A stretch of DNA of 64,000 nt from Cladorhizidae sp. MBARI D1340-BT2 (taxonomy: Eukaryota > Porifera > Demospongiae > Poecilosclerida > Cladorhizidae), in the NCBI GenBank assembly GCA_028752905.1, contig JAQNBH010000011.1, forward strand, positions 31,556,017 through 31,620,016, read 5' to 3'. The notes below the pieces were generated by a model. The model was given only the letters and a program-made list of their open reading frames with translations. It was not told the origin of the DNA and did no database searches. The position numbers and the translations under genes were made by a program. Positions 24,401 to 38,097 of this stretch are shown here, one piece after another. How positions within the stretch are numbered: position 1 is the first letter of the stretch; each line of letters opens with the position of its first letter.

Positions 24401-27400
24401 TTGGATGAATTGAGTGCAGTCTATGCATCTCGAGTTTGACTGCATTCATGTTACATCTTCTATGCCACAAGTCACCTCCCAAGAAAATGCCAGATTCACT
24501 CCAATCTTTTCATAGTAAAGGCAGAGAAGGGAAGATATATTATTGTAATATTACCTTGCCTTTAATATTAGGAAATCAAAGGTTTCTGTGACTCAAGCTA
24601 GGCTTGCTAAGAAGTAAGCTAAGCAGAACGACATTATGACTGGTATAAGAAGTGAGAGGCTGCCGAACCACAAACAAACTAGAAGCTGCTGGAGCCACGA
24701 AGCCCGATTGAACTTGTGGCGCATGAGGTTCGCGCAAACGAGGACGTCAATATTGAACTGCGAATGATTTGAAATGCGAAAAAAAGATTCTTCGCCGTGG
24801 AACGGAGTCTTTATTAAGCAGCATTGGAACGACTTCCTCAGAAACACCAACGGAATATTAACACAAAGGAACTGGAACTTTTGGGGGGTCTCCTAGTGTA
24901 ACATATCTGTGTATATTTGTTACTAGACACACACACACACACGTCTGTACAGAGTTGAGCATTCAACTATGTCAACAAATGTGCACAGGGGCCTGCTTGT
25001 TCTTTAGGGGGTAGATGCTGTGAAATGAATATTCACTTGACCATGCAATTATTATATTGACTATGAATAATGTTCATATTTCAGACAACATAAAAGGTAC
25101 AAGTCCATATGCCTGTGGCTGCCAAGAGTACACACCAAATGTGCATGGAACCTTGTAGCTACTTATAAGCAGAGCCCACTTTTCTAGAAGAGCAAATCCC
25201 ATACTGCCATATATGCACTTTAAAAAATCTACTAGCTATTCATAAGCAGAGCCGTCTCCACTAAAAGTGCTATTGCAATCTTGAGACCTCCACTATATGT
25301 ATATGCCAGTCGAGTGGCTCGTCAGCTGTCATGATTTCAATAGCCAAAAGATTTAAGTTATATATATATATATATAGTTATTTGAGTTTCCGTTTATAAA
25401 AGGTTCTTGCTCCCACTTTTGGCATGGCAGGTGTAACATTATCATGTAAGAAGAAAATAAAAATTGTGAAAAGCACCTACCATTTATTCTCTAATACTGT
25501 AGGAACCGTGGTGACTATTTACTGCCGCCCAAACTACCTGTGATGACTATATGAAGGGGGGGGGGGGGTTACATTTGGAAGGCGGTTAATTCATCACAAT
25601 TGTGAAGGAGTTCACATGTCTGTTTGGATGACTGATAACTGTTTGGGTGCAGGTGGCTCAACAGTTGAGTATCCCGCCAGGAAAGCAGAAATCCAAGGCT
25701 CAAGTCCTGCTGGTGCACAGAATTTTTTCCTAGATTTTTTCCCATTGTCTTCAGTTCTCAGTTTATAAGAATAATGAACAATTATTTGGTTGGACTTACT
25801 TTTTGCCTCATTGTTACAATTGGAAGGCAGTTACTATAACCAATTGAGAGTGAGTTATCAGTGGCAAACAGGAGGGGGGGGAGGGTTCCTACTATGGAAA
25901 TACAATATATACATATGTACACATACATACCTGTGTAAATAACATCAAGGTCATCCTTTTCATTCCCGGTATGAGTAGAGCCATTCATCTCTACATCATT
26001 ATTTTCATACCCTTCATCAAAACTTTCTTCCACGTGATCCACATGCAACACCTTTCTTCTCCGACCTTTGTTTTCGATATTGTCTTTGCCGATAGACTCA
26101 GGAGATTGAACGACTTGGGATAATTTGACGACATTTCTCTCTGCTGTTAGTAAAGGTCCAAAGTCTCGATCGAGAAGGGCAATGAAGATGACAGAAAAAA
26201 TGAGCAGGAGAGGGAAGAACCGGTATGCTACAGAGGATGAAAGAGTCATTGATCAAGCCGAACTAAAGATGCGCTGTTTGTGTGATGACGTCTTACCTAG
26301 TATATCTAGTGTATCTTTGGGTGTATCTTTGGGTGACACCCAACACAATATAGCTACTTAAAATTGAAGCATATTTAGGCAATACATGGGCATACCTAGC
26401 AACATACTATAAGTGGGTCTACTTATCAACACAAGTGGGCGTATCCTAGCAACCTAAGTGGGCATAACCTAGTAACCTAAGTGGGCATAACTTAGCAACC
26501 TAAGTGGGCATAACCTAGTAACCTAAGTGGGCATAACTTAGCAATTTAAGTGGCATAACCTAGCAACCTAAGTGGGCATAACACCTAAGTGGGCATAACA
26601 TAGCAACCTAAGTGGGTATAACCTAGTAACCTAAGTGGGCATAACTTAGCAACCTAAGTGGGCATAACCTAGCAACCTAAGTGGGCATAACTTAGCAACC
26701 TAAGTGGGCATAACATAGCAACCTAAGTGGGTATAACATAGTAACCTAAGTGGGCATAACTTAGCAACATAAGTGGGCATAACCTAGCAACCTAAGTGGG
26801 CATAACATAGCAATCTAAGTGGGCATTACCTAGCAACCAAGTGGGCATAACATAGCAACCTAAGTGGGCATAACATGTAGCAACCTAAGTGAAGATGGTA
26901 CAGTACAATGTAGCAGTATAGGTGGAAATAAACCTATTCACATACGTGAGCATACAGAACAAGCAAAAAGCGTACCGTTGCGTTGGGTTTACGTACCATT
27001 GCGTTGGGTTTACGTTCAACGCAGCAATGTTTCACTCGAGCAATGCTCAAGGAATGCACAGGCAGCACTCTAGCAACATATTGCGAGCGCAACGCACAAA
27101 CCAATTACCCGAAACGAGCAATCAGCATTTACGGTATCCTACACCATGTGTTCAATAGAGCGTGTTAAGTCAGTCGGCCTACGTTGATCATTGTCGGTTT
27201 GTCGCAGCTTCTACTTTTGATTTGTCCTGGGAATGGCTCATAGAAGAACTCTCGCTGCTACCTTCGCTCTAAGCAGTAAGTGTAATACTAGGTAGAACTC
27301 CATTGGCTTGTATCTCTAGCACCTATCTATGGTAGTGACCCAGCCTTTACTTCAGTCTAGTTGTTAGTGTTATTTAGTAACGTTCTTGCTGGAATAGAAA

Positions 27401-30400
27401 GCAACAGAAACAACTAAAAGCTAGCACAAGACCCAGTGATGATAATTATACAGACTATCGTTTGGTACTTCTGGCAGAATGAAAGTTCTGTGTCGGCTGT
27501 AGCAAGCAGCATTGTCTTAGGGGGCTCCTCAGTGGGAGACGACTGTGAGGTCAAGGCAGGGAGGGTGATATACAAAGGCAAGATTTCAGCTGTTGGCAAG
27601 TTTGAAAGAAAATTCTTTAAATCAAATTCAGCTGTGATTTATTATTTTGAAATGTAGTTACCAGGCAGCCATGAGGAGCTGGAGGAAGAATTCAAGCCCT
27701 CATGGAAGACGAGGATAATATAGTTCTTCGCTCTCTAGCATCTGTGGTGGTGGGATCAGTGGGAATCCCGGTCAAGACTGGACTTGTTCAATAACTATCT
27801 AGTTGTTTTGAAATTATCGTGGTTATTAATTGGGGGGAACACCCCAGTACCACCCAAACACACAAAAGTTTTGCCAACTTGAACAACTTCAAGAACCATT
27901 GCTTGGCAAATGATTTCCAAATGAACCTCCCTGGTAGCCCCACCCTCCAGGTGTCTAATCTACTTCCGACAACATCTACAGTTAATCAAAATTGTGTTAT
28001 GCTGTCCACCAATTCAGCTTTGGACTTGGGCTTCACTTCTCTCCTGATGTACACCTTCAACTCGTGTCACAGGTTTTCAATGGGGTTGGCATCTGGAAAC
28101 TCGGGAGGGGTCCTCCATCAATTTATATCAAACTACTCCTTAGCCAGCCTGGATGTATGTTTGGGGTCAGTGTCCTGCATGAAGCTGTGATGGGCAAACA
28201 TCCTTCACGAAGGGTAAAATGGTGTGGTGAAGAATTTGAACAAAAAGTGGTGCTCTCATAATACTATCAAAGATGCATTTTGCTTACTCCAGCCCACACA
28301 TGCATCTTCACCAAATGTTTCACAGAAGTTTAAAACACCCGAGTATACCATAGTATACCATAAATCTACACCTTATTACACAACCATAACACAACATGTA
28401 ACAAATCTTGGCTTGTTCTTTCGTGCTGTCTTATCTCTCGGCAACAAAAAAGCAGATGTGTTCCAATTGAACTGTGAACTCGTCCGTCCATTGGCTGCCT
28501 CTTCAAGGTTCTGCCTGTCTCACTCCAATCTCTTGACCTACTGTAGGATAGGGATAAATGATACCGCAATTGATTATAGGCTTCTTACATGAGTCACTAG
28601 ACCAATTCACCAGTGTTCTATATCAATATCTTGCCCATCTTAAGGCATAACATCTACAAAGTACCTAAACTATATATATATATCTAAATCCAATGGCTTA
28701 TCCCAATCAGCACATTGGCTCTAGCCAAAATGCCATCAACACCCAGGCCTAGATTATCATTAGCCACTAGCAACCAACTTAGAGCTTTTAAGTGTGACAC
28801 AGAAAGCTTCTACACTAGATATTAACTTTCACGTAGCTTAATCCCAAAACTAATTCAACACAAACCTCGTTGGCTTCTCCTATCAGTTGGCAGTACGCAC
28901 TGCCTCGAAATATCCACACAAGCAATGTCCTGCAAAGCAAGACTGGGTTCCCTTTGCTGTGAAGGATAATGTGCAGTTGGTACGCTGTCTTCTCGTCATC
29001 TTCCTGCATCATTTCCTCCACGACTTTCGGGACAGCAGCTGTAACCAACGAAGATCTCCCACTCCATGGCTGTCAGGCGATGCCAGTCTCATGGTGCTTG
29101 ATAAAACTGTGGATGCTTTGCCTTGTTGCTGTCGTGCCCTCCCTCAAAATACAGACGATAGCTGCAGCCTTGAATCCTCTAGATGCCAAAGAATAGAATT
29201 CTATGTTTCTTATACTAATAAGGCATCTTGATTCCAATAAGCTAAAAAAAGAGTAACTGCTAGAGCAACGAGCATTGGCCTTTCTCCCGCCTTCGTCGAT
29301 CGCTGGACATGTGCAAGTGAAATTCAATGTTACGTTTAACGATTCCTGCCAAACGTTTGTTGGCGAATGTTTAGCGAGCATTTGGCGAACATTCGGCAAA
29401 TGTTTGGCAAATGGTACAGCAATGCTATGACTGAAACATCCCACAAATGTCCAACACAAATGGTACGTAAGGTTTTTGGGGGCTTGAACTGTAACCTAAC
29501 ACCATCAGAGTGCACAGTCTAGCATCATAACCCACCAACATGAGTGGATATCAGAGCAACATAAGTTGGAATAACAACGACAGATATGCTAAAACTAGTT
29601 CACATGATAACGCTAAGTGATCGTATTCTATCATCCTATAGTGCAAGGTTCACAATGTAACATTATAATGAGAGTGGAGCAATCTTGAACTTCGACCTCC
29701 ACTTCACCGTCAATGGACAGCAGCGACTTCAGATTGGGATACATATTATAGCACGTGTGGACGACGAGTTACTGCTACAGCTATAGAACATCACCAATAT
29801 ACATACAGCTGCACCAGCTAGCAAGCTTGGTGCTACTAAACCAGTTATACTGCTAATCAGTAGCTCTAGCTACAACGCTACCAGTTAGTAACACACAACT
29901 TATCAAACTACTAAGCAGCTACCAAAATGTTATTGTCAGATCTGGTTGCAAGAGGCACTAGCACGTTATATCAGCGAGAAAACTACCAGCTTAGATGTGA
30001 AATGTTTCAACTTGACTTACCACCACCAGTTTCAAGGCATTGTCCTTTGCTTTGCACGTTTAACAGATACCTGTCACACGCTGCAAGAGGTCTTCATGGT
30101 TTAATGAGCTTGTACTCGTCCACAAATGCCATAATGTTTACTCATCTAAACAGCTGACTCTGCAGTTCATCCATCATGTGCTAAATTCTAGCCTTCTGAT
30201 TGGTCAGATGCCCTATTAGAACCTGATGCTATTCGATCGTATCGTATTCTAGCGTAACCCTCGTCTTACCATTGCAGGGTCACAATAGGGTCACAATATG
30301 ATAGGATGGCTGAGCATCAGAGTGTGAACCAGTTTAGGTAGGTATAGTCAAGCAACATAAGTGGGTATACACCTCAGCACCTAAGTGGGCATTTAGTAAC

Positions 30401-32243
30401 ATAAGCCTAGTGTCAGCATAAAAGTCATAAGTCATAACTATAGCAACATATATGCATGTGAGAATAATCTAGCAAGATGGGATGCTTAACCTTAAAACAG
30501 ACAGCATGAAGCAAATTGGGAGCGTAACTTAGCAACAATGTAGAGAAGGCATATATTCCAACAGAACTGTTGTTAACACCCATCAAGCAAGTGTGTTTAT
30601 TGGTCCTATGGCAATAATGCTTAATTCAAGGAAAAAACACTGTCTGTATACCATAAATTCTGCTACTTTAACACTGTGCTTCTAACACTAACACTAACCT
30701 GCAAGAAAACTGGTAACAGACACTAACTAAACACTAATTACACACCAACTAAAAATTAAGTGAATACTTTGTATAACTTATTTTTAGACTGAACCAACGG
30801 AGAGCGGACCAACGGAGAGTGGACCAACGGAGAGCGGAGGCAGGTCTTGCGAGCTAGTGGAAAAAGGAGTTCCCTTGAGGACTAAGGGAAGGGATGATGC
30901 CATTTTTGTGTTATAAAAGCTTGTGGTTCTGCTCCATAGGTTCTGGACACTTCACTCTGTAATTAGTCCCAGTGGCAAGAGGACGCCCTACTCTATACAA
31001 GCAGTGTCTTCATTAGGCGCTAAAATGTGAGTACATACATACGTGGTCATGCTGATTAATTTTCCAACCCATGCCTGCCTATCTATACTTATGATCTTTT
31101 AGTGCCTAATCAAAACACGTTAATAGGGCTTCCGCTAGTCACTGGTATTAATTTCAAACTGTCTAGCACTTGCAATTAGGCAACTTTGACTATACTTGGG
31201 CCCGGGTATACCTATGCAACAATTTTTAGTATCAAAAGAGAGCTCACAGAGAGATCTATATTTTGAGCTATATATCAAGTTAATACAGTGAAGTGTGCAG
31301 AATATATTCAGCTCTAAAGTTAGAAACAAAAGTTTTTATAACACTTTTTTTTTTAATGATATCATTCGTTTTTCGAGCTAGATTACAAAGTGGCACGTTC
31401 TCAAAGTGAACTATAATGTAGCAATGGCCTCGCAAGCATTATTTGCAACGAACTTTACTTTGCTCGAAGTATATTCGTCTACAAAACTATTTGGACACCC
31501 TTCACGGCAAAAACACAAACATGAGAGCAATTTTTGCGACTGGCTCAATGTTGGAATCCTTACAATGCAAGTGTACAAGTTTTGTTGGACACAAGAAAGT
31601 GTTTTGGAACTTCACAGGAGTCACCTGCACTACTAGAATCTGGAAAAAGGTCTTGAAATACTTACAAATGAGCAGGAAGAATAGAGCTCATGAATGCGAG
31701 TCTTAGCATCCCATTTTTCCTGAGAGCATCTCGTCGAAACGTCCAGAGAGTAAAACTCGAGTTGATTATTGGAAAGGTCATTGTAATTTTGTTATGTCAA
31801 CTGAGAGTTTGTGGAGAGGAGGACACTCATGGGAAACAATGGACAGCTACGGAGCTAACAATAGGCATGCCACAATGATGAAATTCTTGCCACAATGTTG
31901 TGGGAAGTGTGTGTATTGAAATTAACACGCACGCATGCACATAATAGAAATTTCCTTCAATGACATTGATACACACACTTCACCTCAAGATACACCATAC
32001 TGACCAAGCAGGTTTGCAATAACAATGACAGAGGGGGTGGGGCTAAAGCTGTGCTTTAAACATCGAGAGGTTTAGCAAGCAGAGTTTACTCACGAGCAAG
32101 ACATCGGCTATGAATGAATACTCACGTATGGTATTAATAGTGACCACAAAAGCATCAGCATTCTTCAGCTCGGCACACTCCTGACAGAACTGACTTTTTA
32201 GAGCGGTCTGGAGGTAACCAACTTGCACACCAATCCAGCTACA

Positions 32244-32304
<61 letters not shown>

Positions 32305-32424
32305 GGGCATATATACACCATCCTTATTATCATAGCAACAATAAATACTCGTTTATTATTACTATTTTATTATTTGTACTAGTAGTAGTTGTAGTAGTAG
32401 TATAGTAGTAGTAGTAGAGTAGTG

Positions 32425-32521
<97 letters not shown>

Positions 32522-35500
32522 CAGCAGCAGTAGCAGCAGTAGTAGAAATAGTAGTAGTGGATGATTTGGCACTATTTAAGCAATATTCTTCACTACATGT
32601 CCATGAATACAAGAAATATTGAAAAAGACCGACCATTCAGAATTCGGGCAGCTGTTTCAAAGCGGTCAAGATTTCGGGTCGACTCACCTTGGAGGATGTA
32701 CTTCTCGGGTTATGGACAACAATTTAGTCTAAGGAAGAAAGCAGTGATGAAGAAGGCATTGCATCTCCACTCACCTTGGACAGATCAGTGTGGACCCTGA
32801 ACCTATGCTACAGCTGGAAAACTAGTCACACCTTACATACCTTTGAGCATTCCTAACGCTCGCACGTGAGCCGATGAATTAAGACGAGATTACTAGCGAT
32901 GAAGAAGTATGCAGTTAAGAGGAGCATGAACTTCAAAGACTATTTTAGCTTCATTGCTCGCGGGCAGTCTACGAAAAATTACTAGGTGAATTTTTCCCCT
33001 CTAGATACTGTATGTTTAATGCATGAAGTGACGGATTAGGCAGTTGCCAGGCTTCATGGGCTTCAGGGACCCTTCCTATTGTGGTAGCCCCTCCTTGCAT
33101 TTGGGGGACGCAGCTTACATGACGTCCAAAGAATCAGTTCCATGTACATATAGCTTGTTTGTTAAAAGCACATCAAAGCACATCAAAGCAGGAAGTTGCA
33201 AGTTCTAATGAAATCCACTTCATTGCAGTTTTGTGGTTCATTTCTATGACAACAAACATTAAAACACAATGTTGGTCAGCACAAATGCTATCACATACGG
33301 TAAGGATCATTTCCTACCTATTACAGAGATAGCAAGGCAAATCTTCACATACATACATGTAGGTTGTGTTTATAAATCCACTGATGAGAGGGTTAACCTC
33401 TAAATGCGTGCTAGCCTATCAACTCGATATTTAGAGCATGACATTGCAGGCATTATTAACAAGCATTTCTAACTCACAGAATACAAAATGCAAAAATAAT
33501 CCTCCTTATCTTGAGCAGTAAAAATCAAACTTTGCAACTTCTGTCAGACTTGACTATATTTTAGCTATTTTTAGCCAGAAAATAACTTCCAGATTGAACC
33601 ATTTGTGAAGACTAAACAGCGTACCTAATGTACGTATGCATACTAAAACAAAGTTATTCTTTCCATCAGCTTATTTTAGTGCCAACTCTTCAACTGAAAT
33701 ACTTGTCATCATTAGGGCCAATAAAAAAACTAAAGCAAAACAATACCTCCACACTCGCTGGAAATGTACCTCCACACTCGCTGGCAATGTACCTCCACAC
33801 TAGCTGGCAATGTACCTCCACACTCGCTGGCAATGTACCTCCACACTCGCTGGCAATGTACCTCCACACTTGCTGGCAATGTACCTCCACACTCGCTGGC
33901 AATGTACCTCCACACTCGCTGGCAATGTACCTCCACACTTGCTGGCAATGTACCTCCACACTCGCTGGCAATGTACCTCCACACTCGCTGGCAATGTACC
34001 TCCACACTTGCTGGCAATGTACCTCCACACTCGCTGGCAATGTACCTCCACACTCGCTGGCAATGTACCTCCATACTCGCTGGCAATGTATTTCAACACC
34101 AAGTGCACGTGAGTCGTGATCGTCTGAATAATAGTATGCATGCACAGCAACCATCAGACAGATGAAGAGGGTGTTGTCCGCGTGGAGAGTCATGAGAGTT
34201 GAGACCCAGCAATCGGGTAGCTCCATCCCTGCATTTCGATTAAAAAGCTTATCGATAGGTGCATCATTGATGTGCAGCCTTCACAAGCAACTCCCTCCAT
34301 TGGCTGGCTCTATAAATCACAGAGGTATCTTCCCACAAGGTTGGGTGGTCCAAGCATGCTCTGAGATAGCAGACTTCTCAAGCTCTCCCTTTCTGCAAGC
34401 CTCCTTATGCTGCTTGATTCAGGTCTCCAACCTCCTCATTGTTTCACCAATAGACATGTACACTTCCCCACAGCTGCAGGACTATGCACAACTGATGATT
34501 TCATATGTCCAACTAAACTTTGTCCCAGGCAAGCTGAGATCTTAATTAATGTCAAGCACAATTTAAAAACAACCTGACATCAAATTTCCCACACACGTCT
34601 GACATCTTCACTATGTAGACCAGCCACAGGCGGTGATCATTCACTGTTACTTTCCGATTCAGACACATCATGAACCACGTGCATTTGTTGTGTGAAACAC
34701 ATTTCCAGTGAGTGTGGATGTGTTGCGTTGTTTTCTTTTGATTATTTTCCTGATGAAGACCCAACTATTTAGCTTGAAGTGCTGACACTAAAAACATTAA
34801 GATGATTGGAAGAGAAACCCTATAGAGTATAGCTGAAAATAATCACACAAACTAACAACAAATGTTCTTCAAGACTATTATTATTATTCTTTCTTTCCTA
34901 CATAAAACTTTTGTATCTTAGCATGACGTAGAATGGTGCACCAACTAGCATGACAGTACAGGTATAGGACTGCACCCCCACTAGCATGACAGTACAGGTA
35001 GGACTACACCCCTACTAGCATGACAGTACAGGTATAGGACTGCACCCCTACTAGCATGACAGTACAGGTATAGGACTGCACCCCCACTAGCATGACAGTA
35101 CAGGTATAGGACTGCACCCCCACTAGCATGACAGTACAGGTATAGGACTGCACCCCCACTAGCATGACAGTACAGGTATAGGACTGCATCCCCACTAGCA
35201 TGACAGTACAGGTATAGGACTGCATCCCCACTAGCATGACAGTACAGGTATAGGACTGCACCCCCACTAGCATGACAGTACAGGTATAGGACTGCACCCC
35301 TACTAGCATGACAGTACAGGTAGGACTGCACACCAACTAGCATGACAGTACAGGTAGGACTGCACCCCAACTAGCATGAATGACAGTACAGGTAGGACTG
35401 CACACCCACTATCATGAATGACAGTACAGGTAGGACTGCACACCAACTAGCATGAACGACAGTACAGGTAGGACTGCACCCCAACTAGCGTGAATGACAG

Positions 35501-38066
35501 TACAGGTAGGACTGCACCCCAACTAGCATGAATGACAGTACAGGTAGGACTGCACCCCAACTAGTATAGCCAAGATTAAAGTCTACTGTATCATGACAGT
35601 ACAAAGCAAGCCATCTTGATCTTCCAGAGAATGTACATGTACCCATTATTGTCACCTACTTCAACCTGCCTCAACCCAGTGTGATGTTGTCCAGTGTGTA
35701 TCCCCATAGAGCTACTTCAACCTGCCTCAACCCAGTATGATGTTGATCCAACGTGTGTCCCCATAGAGCTGTTGACAAGTACCTCAATGATATCTTCACT
35801 TTCACGTACATGTACATGTATGTACGTGTATATGAACTTCACTGACCTCGACACTGGCACAATACTTGGTAAGGTGGGTGCAATGGACTTCAGGATGTAG
35901 GCAAACTTCTCCTTGCTCATCCCTGCATTCTTTACCATCTAGGAATGTTAGCAAACATTATTAGTAATCTCAACACAGACAGAATTCTCTAATCATTATT
36001 TACTTCATCTACTTTCTGGCATTGAAAGGGCAAATGGTTCCCTTCTTACATATATACAATCAACTTGACAACCATTCACAAGTGGATAGCACAGATGGTG
36101 CACATTAATTAGGCCATATCAAATGAAATAAAGCCTATATAGAAACACAAAAAAGGTGTTTCCGCCATATACATTAACCCTTTATCAACAACGCAATCAC
36201 AAACAGCAACTACATGCATGTACACTGAACTGCACTGAGCATGTGTGCATTAAAAAATAATTGGCAAAAGCAATAATCCCTTCTCTGCTTCTCATATCCT
36301 TTTTTGAGGAGAAAAAAACATATGAACTTGATCTTGATACCGGTAGCTCAAAACATAGCTCTCTGTATTCTCTCAATGCTTGCTAAGCTATTGAAGTTCT
36401 ATATATGAGGGCTTTTAAAATTTAAAAAAAGCATTGTTTTAAAACCAAGCTTGGCCTAACACTACATGCATGCTTAGCAAACCTATAACCTCTAAACACT
36501 ATATCTTGAATACAGCAAGCCTTGTCTAACACAACTTAGCTAGACAGAGCAGTAGTGAACTAGTTTACACTCAAGGCAAAGCTACTAAGTGTAGAGCTAG
36601 ACCTGAAGGACACACACAGGCACAGGCCAATGTAAGCCAGTTAGTAAGCTACAATATAACTAATACTAACTTCTGCAAGCAATGAACTCCTCGAGGGCCA
36701 CAATGACATCATGGACAGACAAAACAAATGCTGAAGCAAAAAAAAAACACTCTCCTCAGGAGAGAGCTGTAGATTACTGGCTCCCCACACTGTGCACATT
36801 TAAAAAAAGATACACTAAGATTTAAAAATTTGGAAACGGAAACTTCACTGCATTTGTTTGCGTTGTTCAGTGAGTTTTTTATCAATGATTCGGCATTTCT
36901 ATTTTCCTCGAAGTCGTAGCATTGCCACTGGAATGGGTGTGGAACAAAAAAATATTTCTGGCGCCTGCTATATGTAGTTTCCATGCAGACAACTGCAGGA
37001 AATGCAGTTATTAAATATACTCCCAAGGAACTCTCAGTTGACATAGTTCAGATATATGCACAATAACTTTGAACACTGAATATTGAGAGAGTTATTGCAA
37101 TTGTTTCTTTCTTTTATGAAACCTCTTTGTTCTGGTAGAGTATGCAGTAAGGAGATGCACTAGTAGCCTTACCGTCCTGAGACTAGTGCCAGTGATGAGG
37201 ACTAGACTGTAGTCATCAAAGAATATCAGAGATCCTAGGATGATGCAGGCTAGAGAGGCTCTGCAGGTAAAGAGATGTGGTGTTGTGGTGTGTGTATGTG
37301 TGTGTAAGGGGGGAGGGGGAAGGGGAGGGGGAGAGAGAAAGAGTAGAGGAGTGGGGGAGAGACGAAATGAGAGGAATATAGAGTGAGGTGAAAAGGGAAC
37401 AGGAGAAATAGAAGGCAAAGGAGAAGTAGTGTGGAGTATGGATTACATGGGAGCAGTATAGTAGCATGTGAGGAGAAGAGAGGAGAGGAAGGAACACCAG
37501 ATAGAGGAAGAGGGGAGAGAGGAAGAGGAGAGAGGAAGAGAGAAGGAGAGAGGAAGAGAGAAGGAGAGAGGACGGGGGAGTGAGAGGGGAAGAGAGGAGG
37601 GGGGAGAGGAAGTGGGGAGGAGGGAAATAAAAAAGAGAAAAGGTGGTTGGAAAGAGGACTGGAGTTAATCATCAATCTGCACTCTGTACCCACCGCCTTC
37701 TAGAACCCGTGAGCCTTTTCAGCAGAGCAGCTAGACCAAGACCACCTCCACTTTTCTGGAAGGAATGAAGATAAAGGGATAAAGCTACTAGGAAGGAGGG
37801 TACACACTACATAGGAAATCCCCAAAGGTTGTCCACACACACTTGGCTGTACCATGGCATGGGGCTCCATTGGCGTGTGATGCTCTCTGGCTAATAAATT
37901 AGTGGATTGATGAGAGGGGCAAAAAGAAAGTAAACAAAATTGTCCCCATGTGGACCACAACCAGTTAGATGACCCTTTAGTTAGATGACCCTTTACCATC
38001 TTAAAACATATACTTTAAGGGTTGTCTTATTGTTTCCTTACTTTATGACTAGGCAATCCAATAGTG

Positions 38067-38097
<31 letters not shown>

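Noticed and set aside
27234..27273. Plus-strand start exon MAHRRTLAATFALS before GTAAGT
   Set aside because: Phase does not match the only downstream open block; too short to support by itself.
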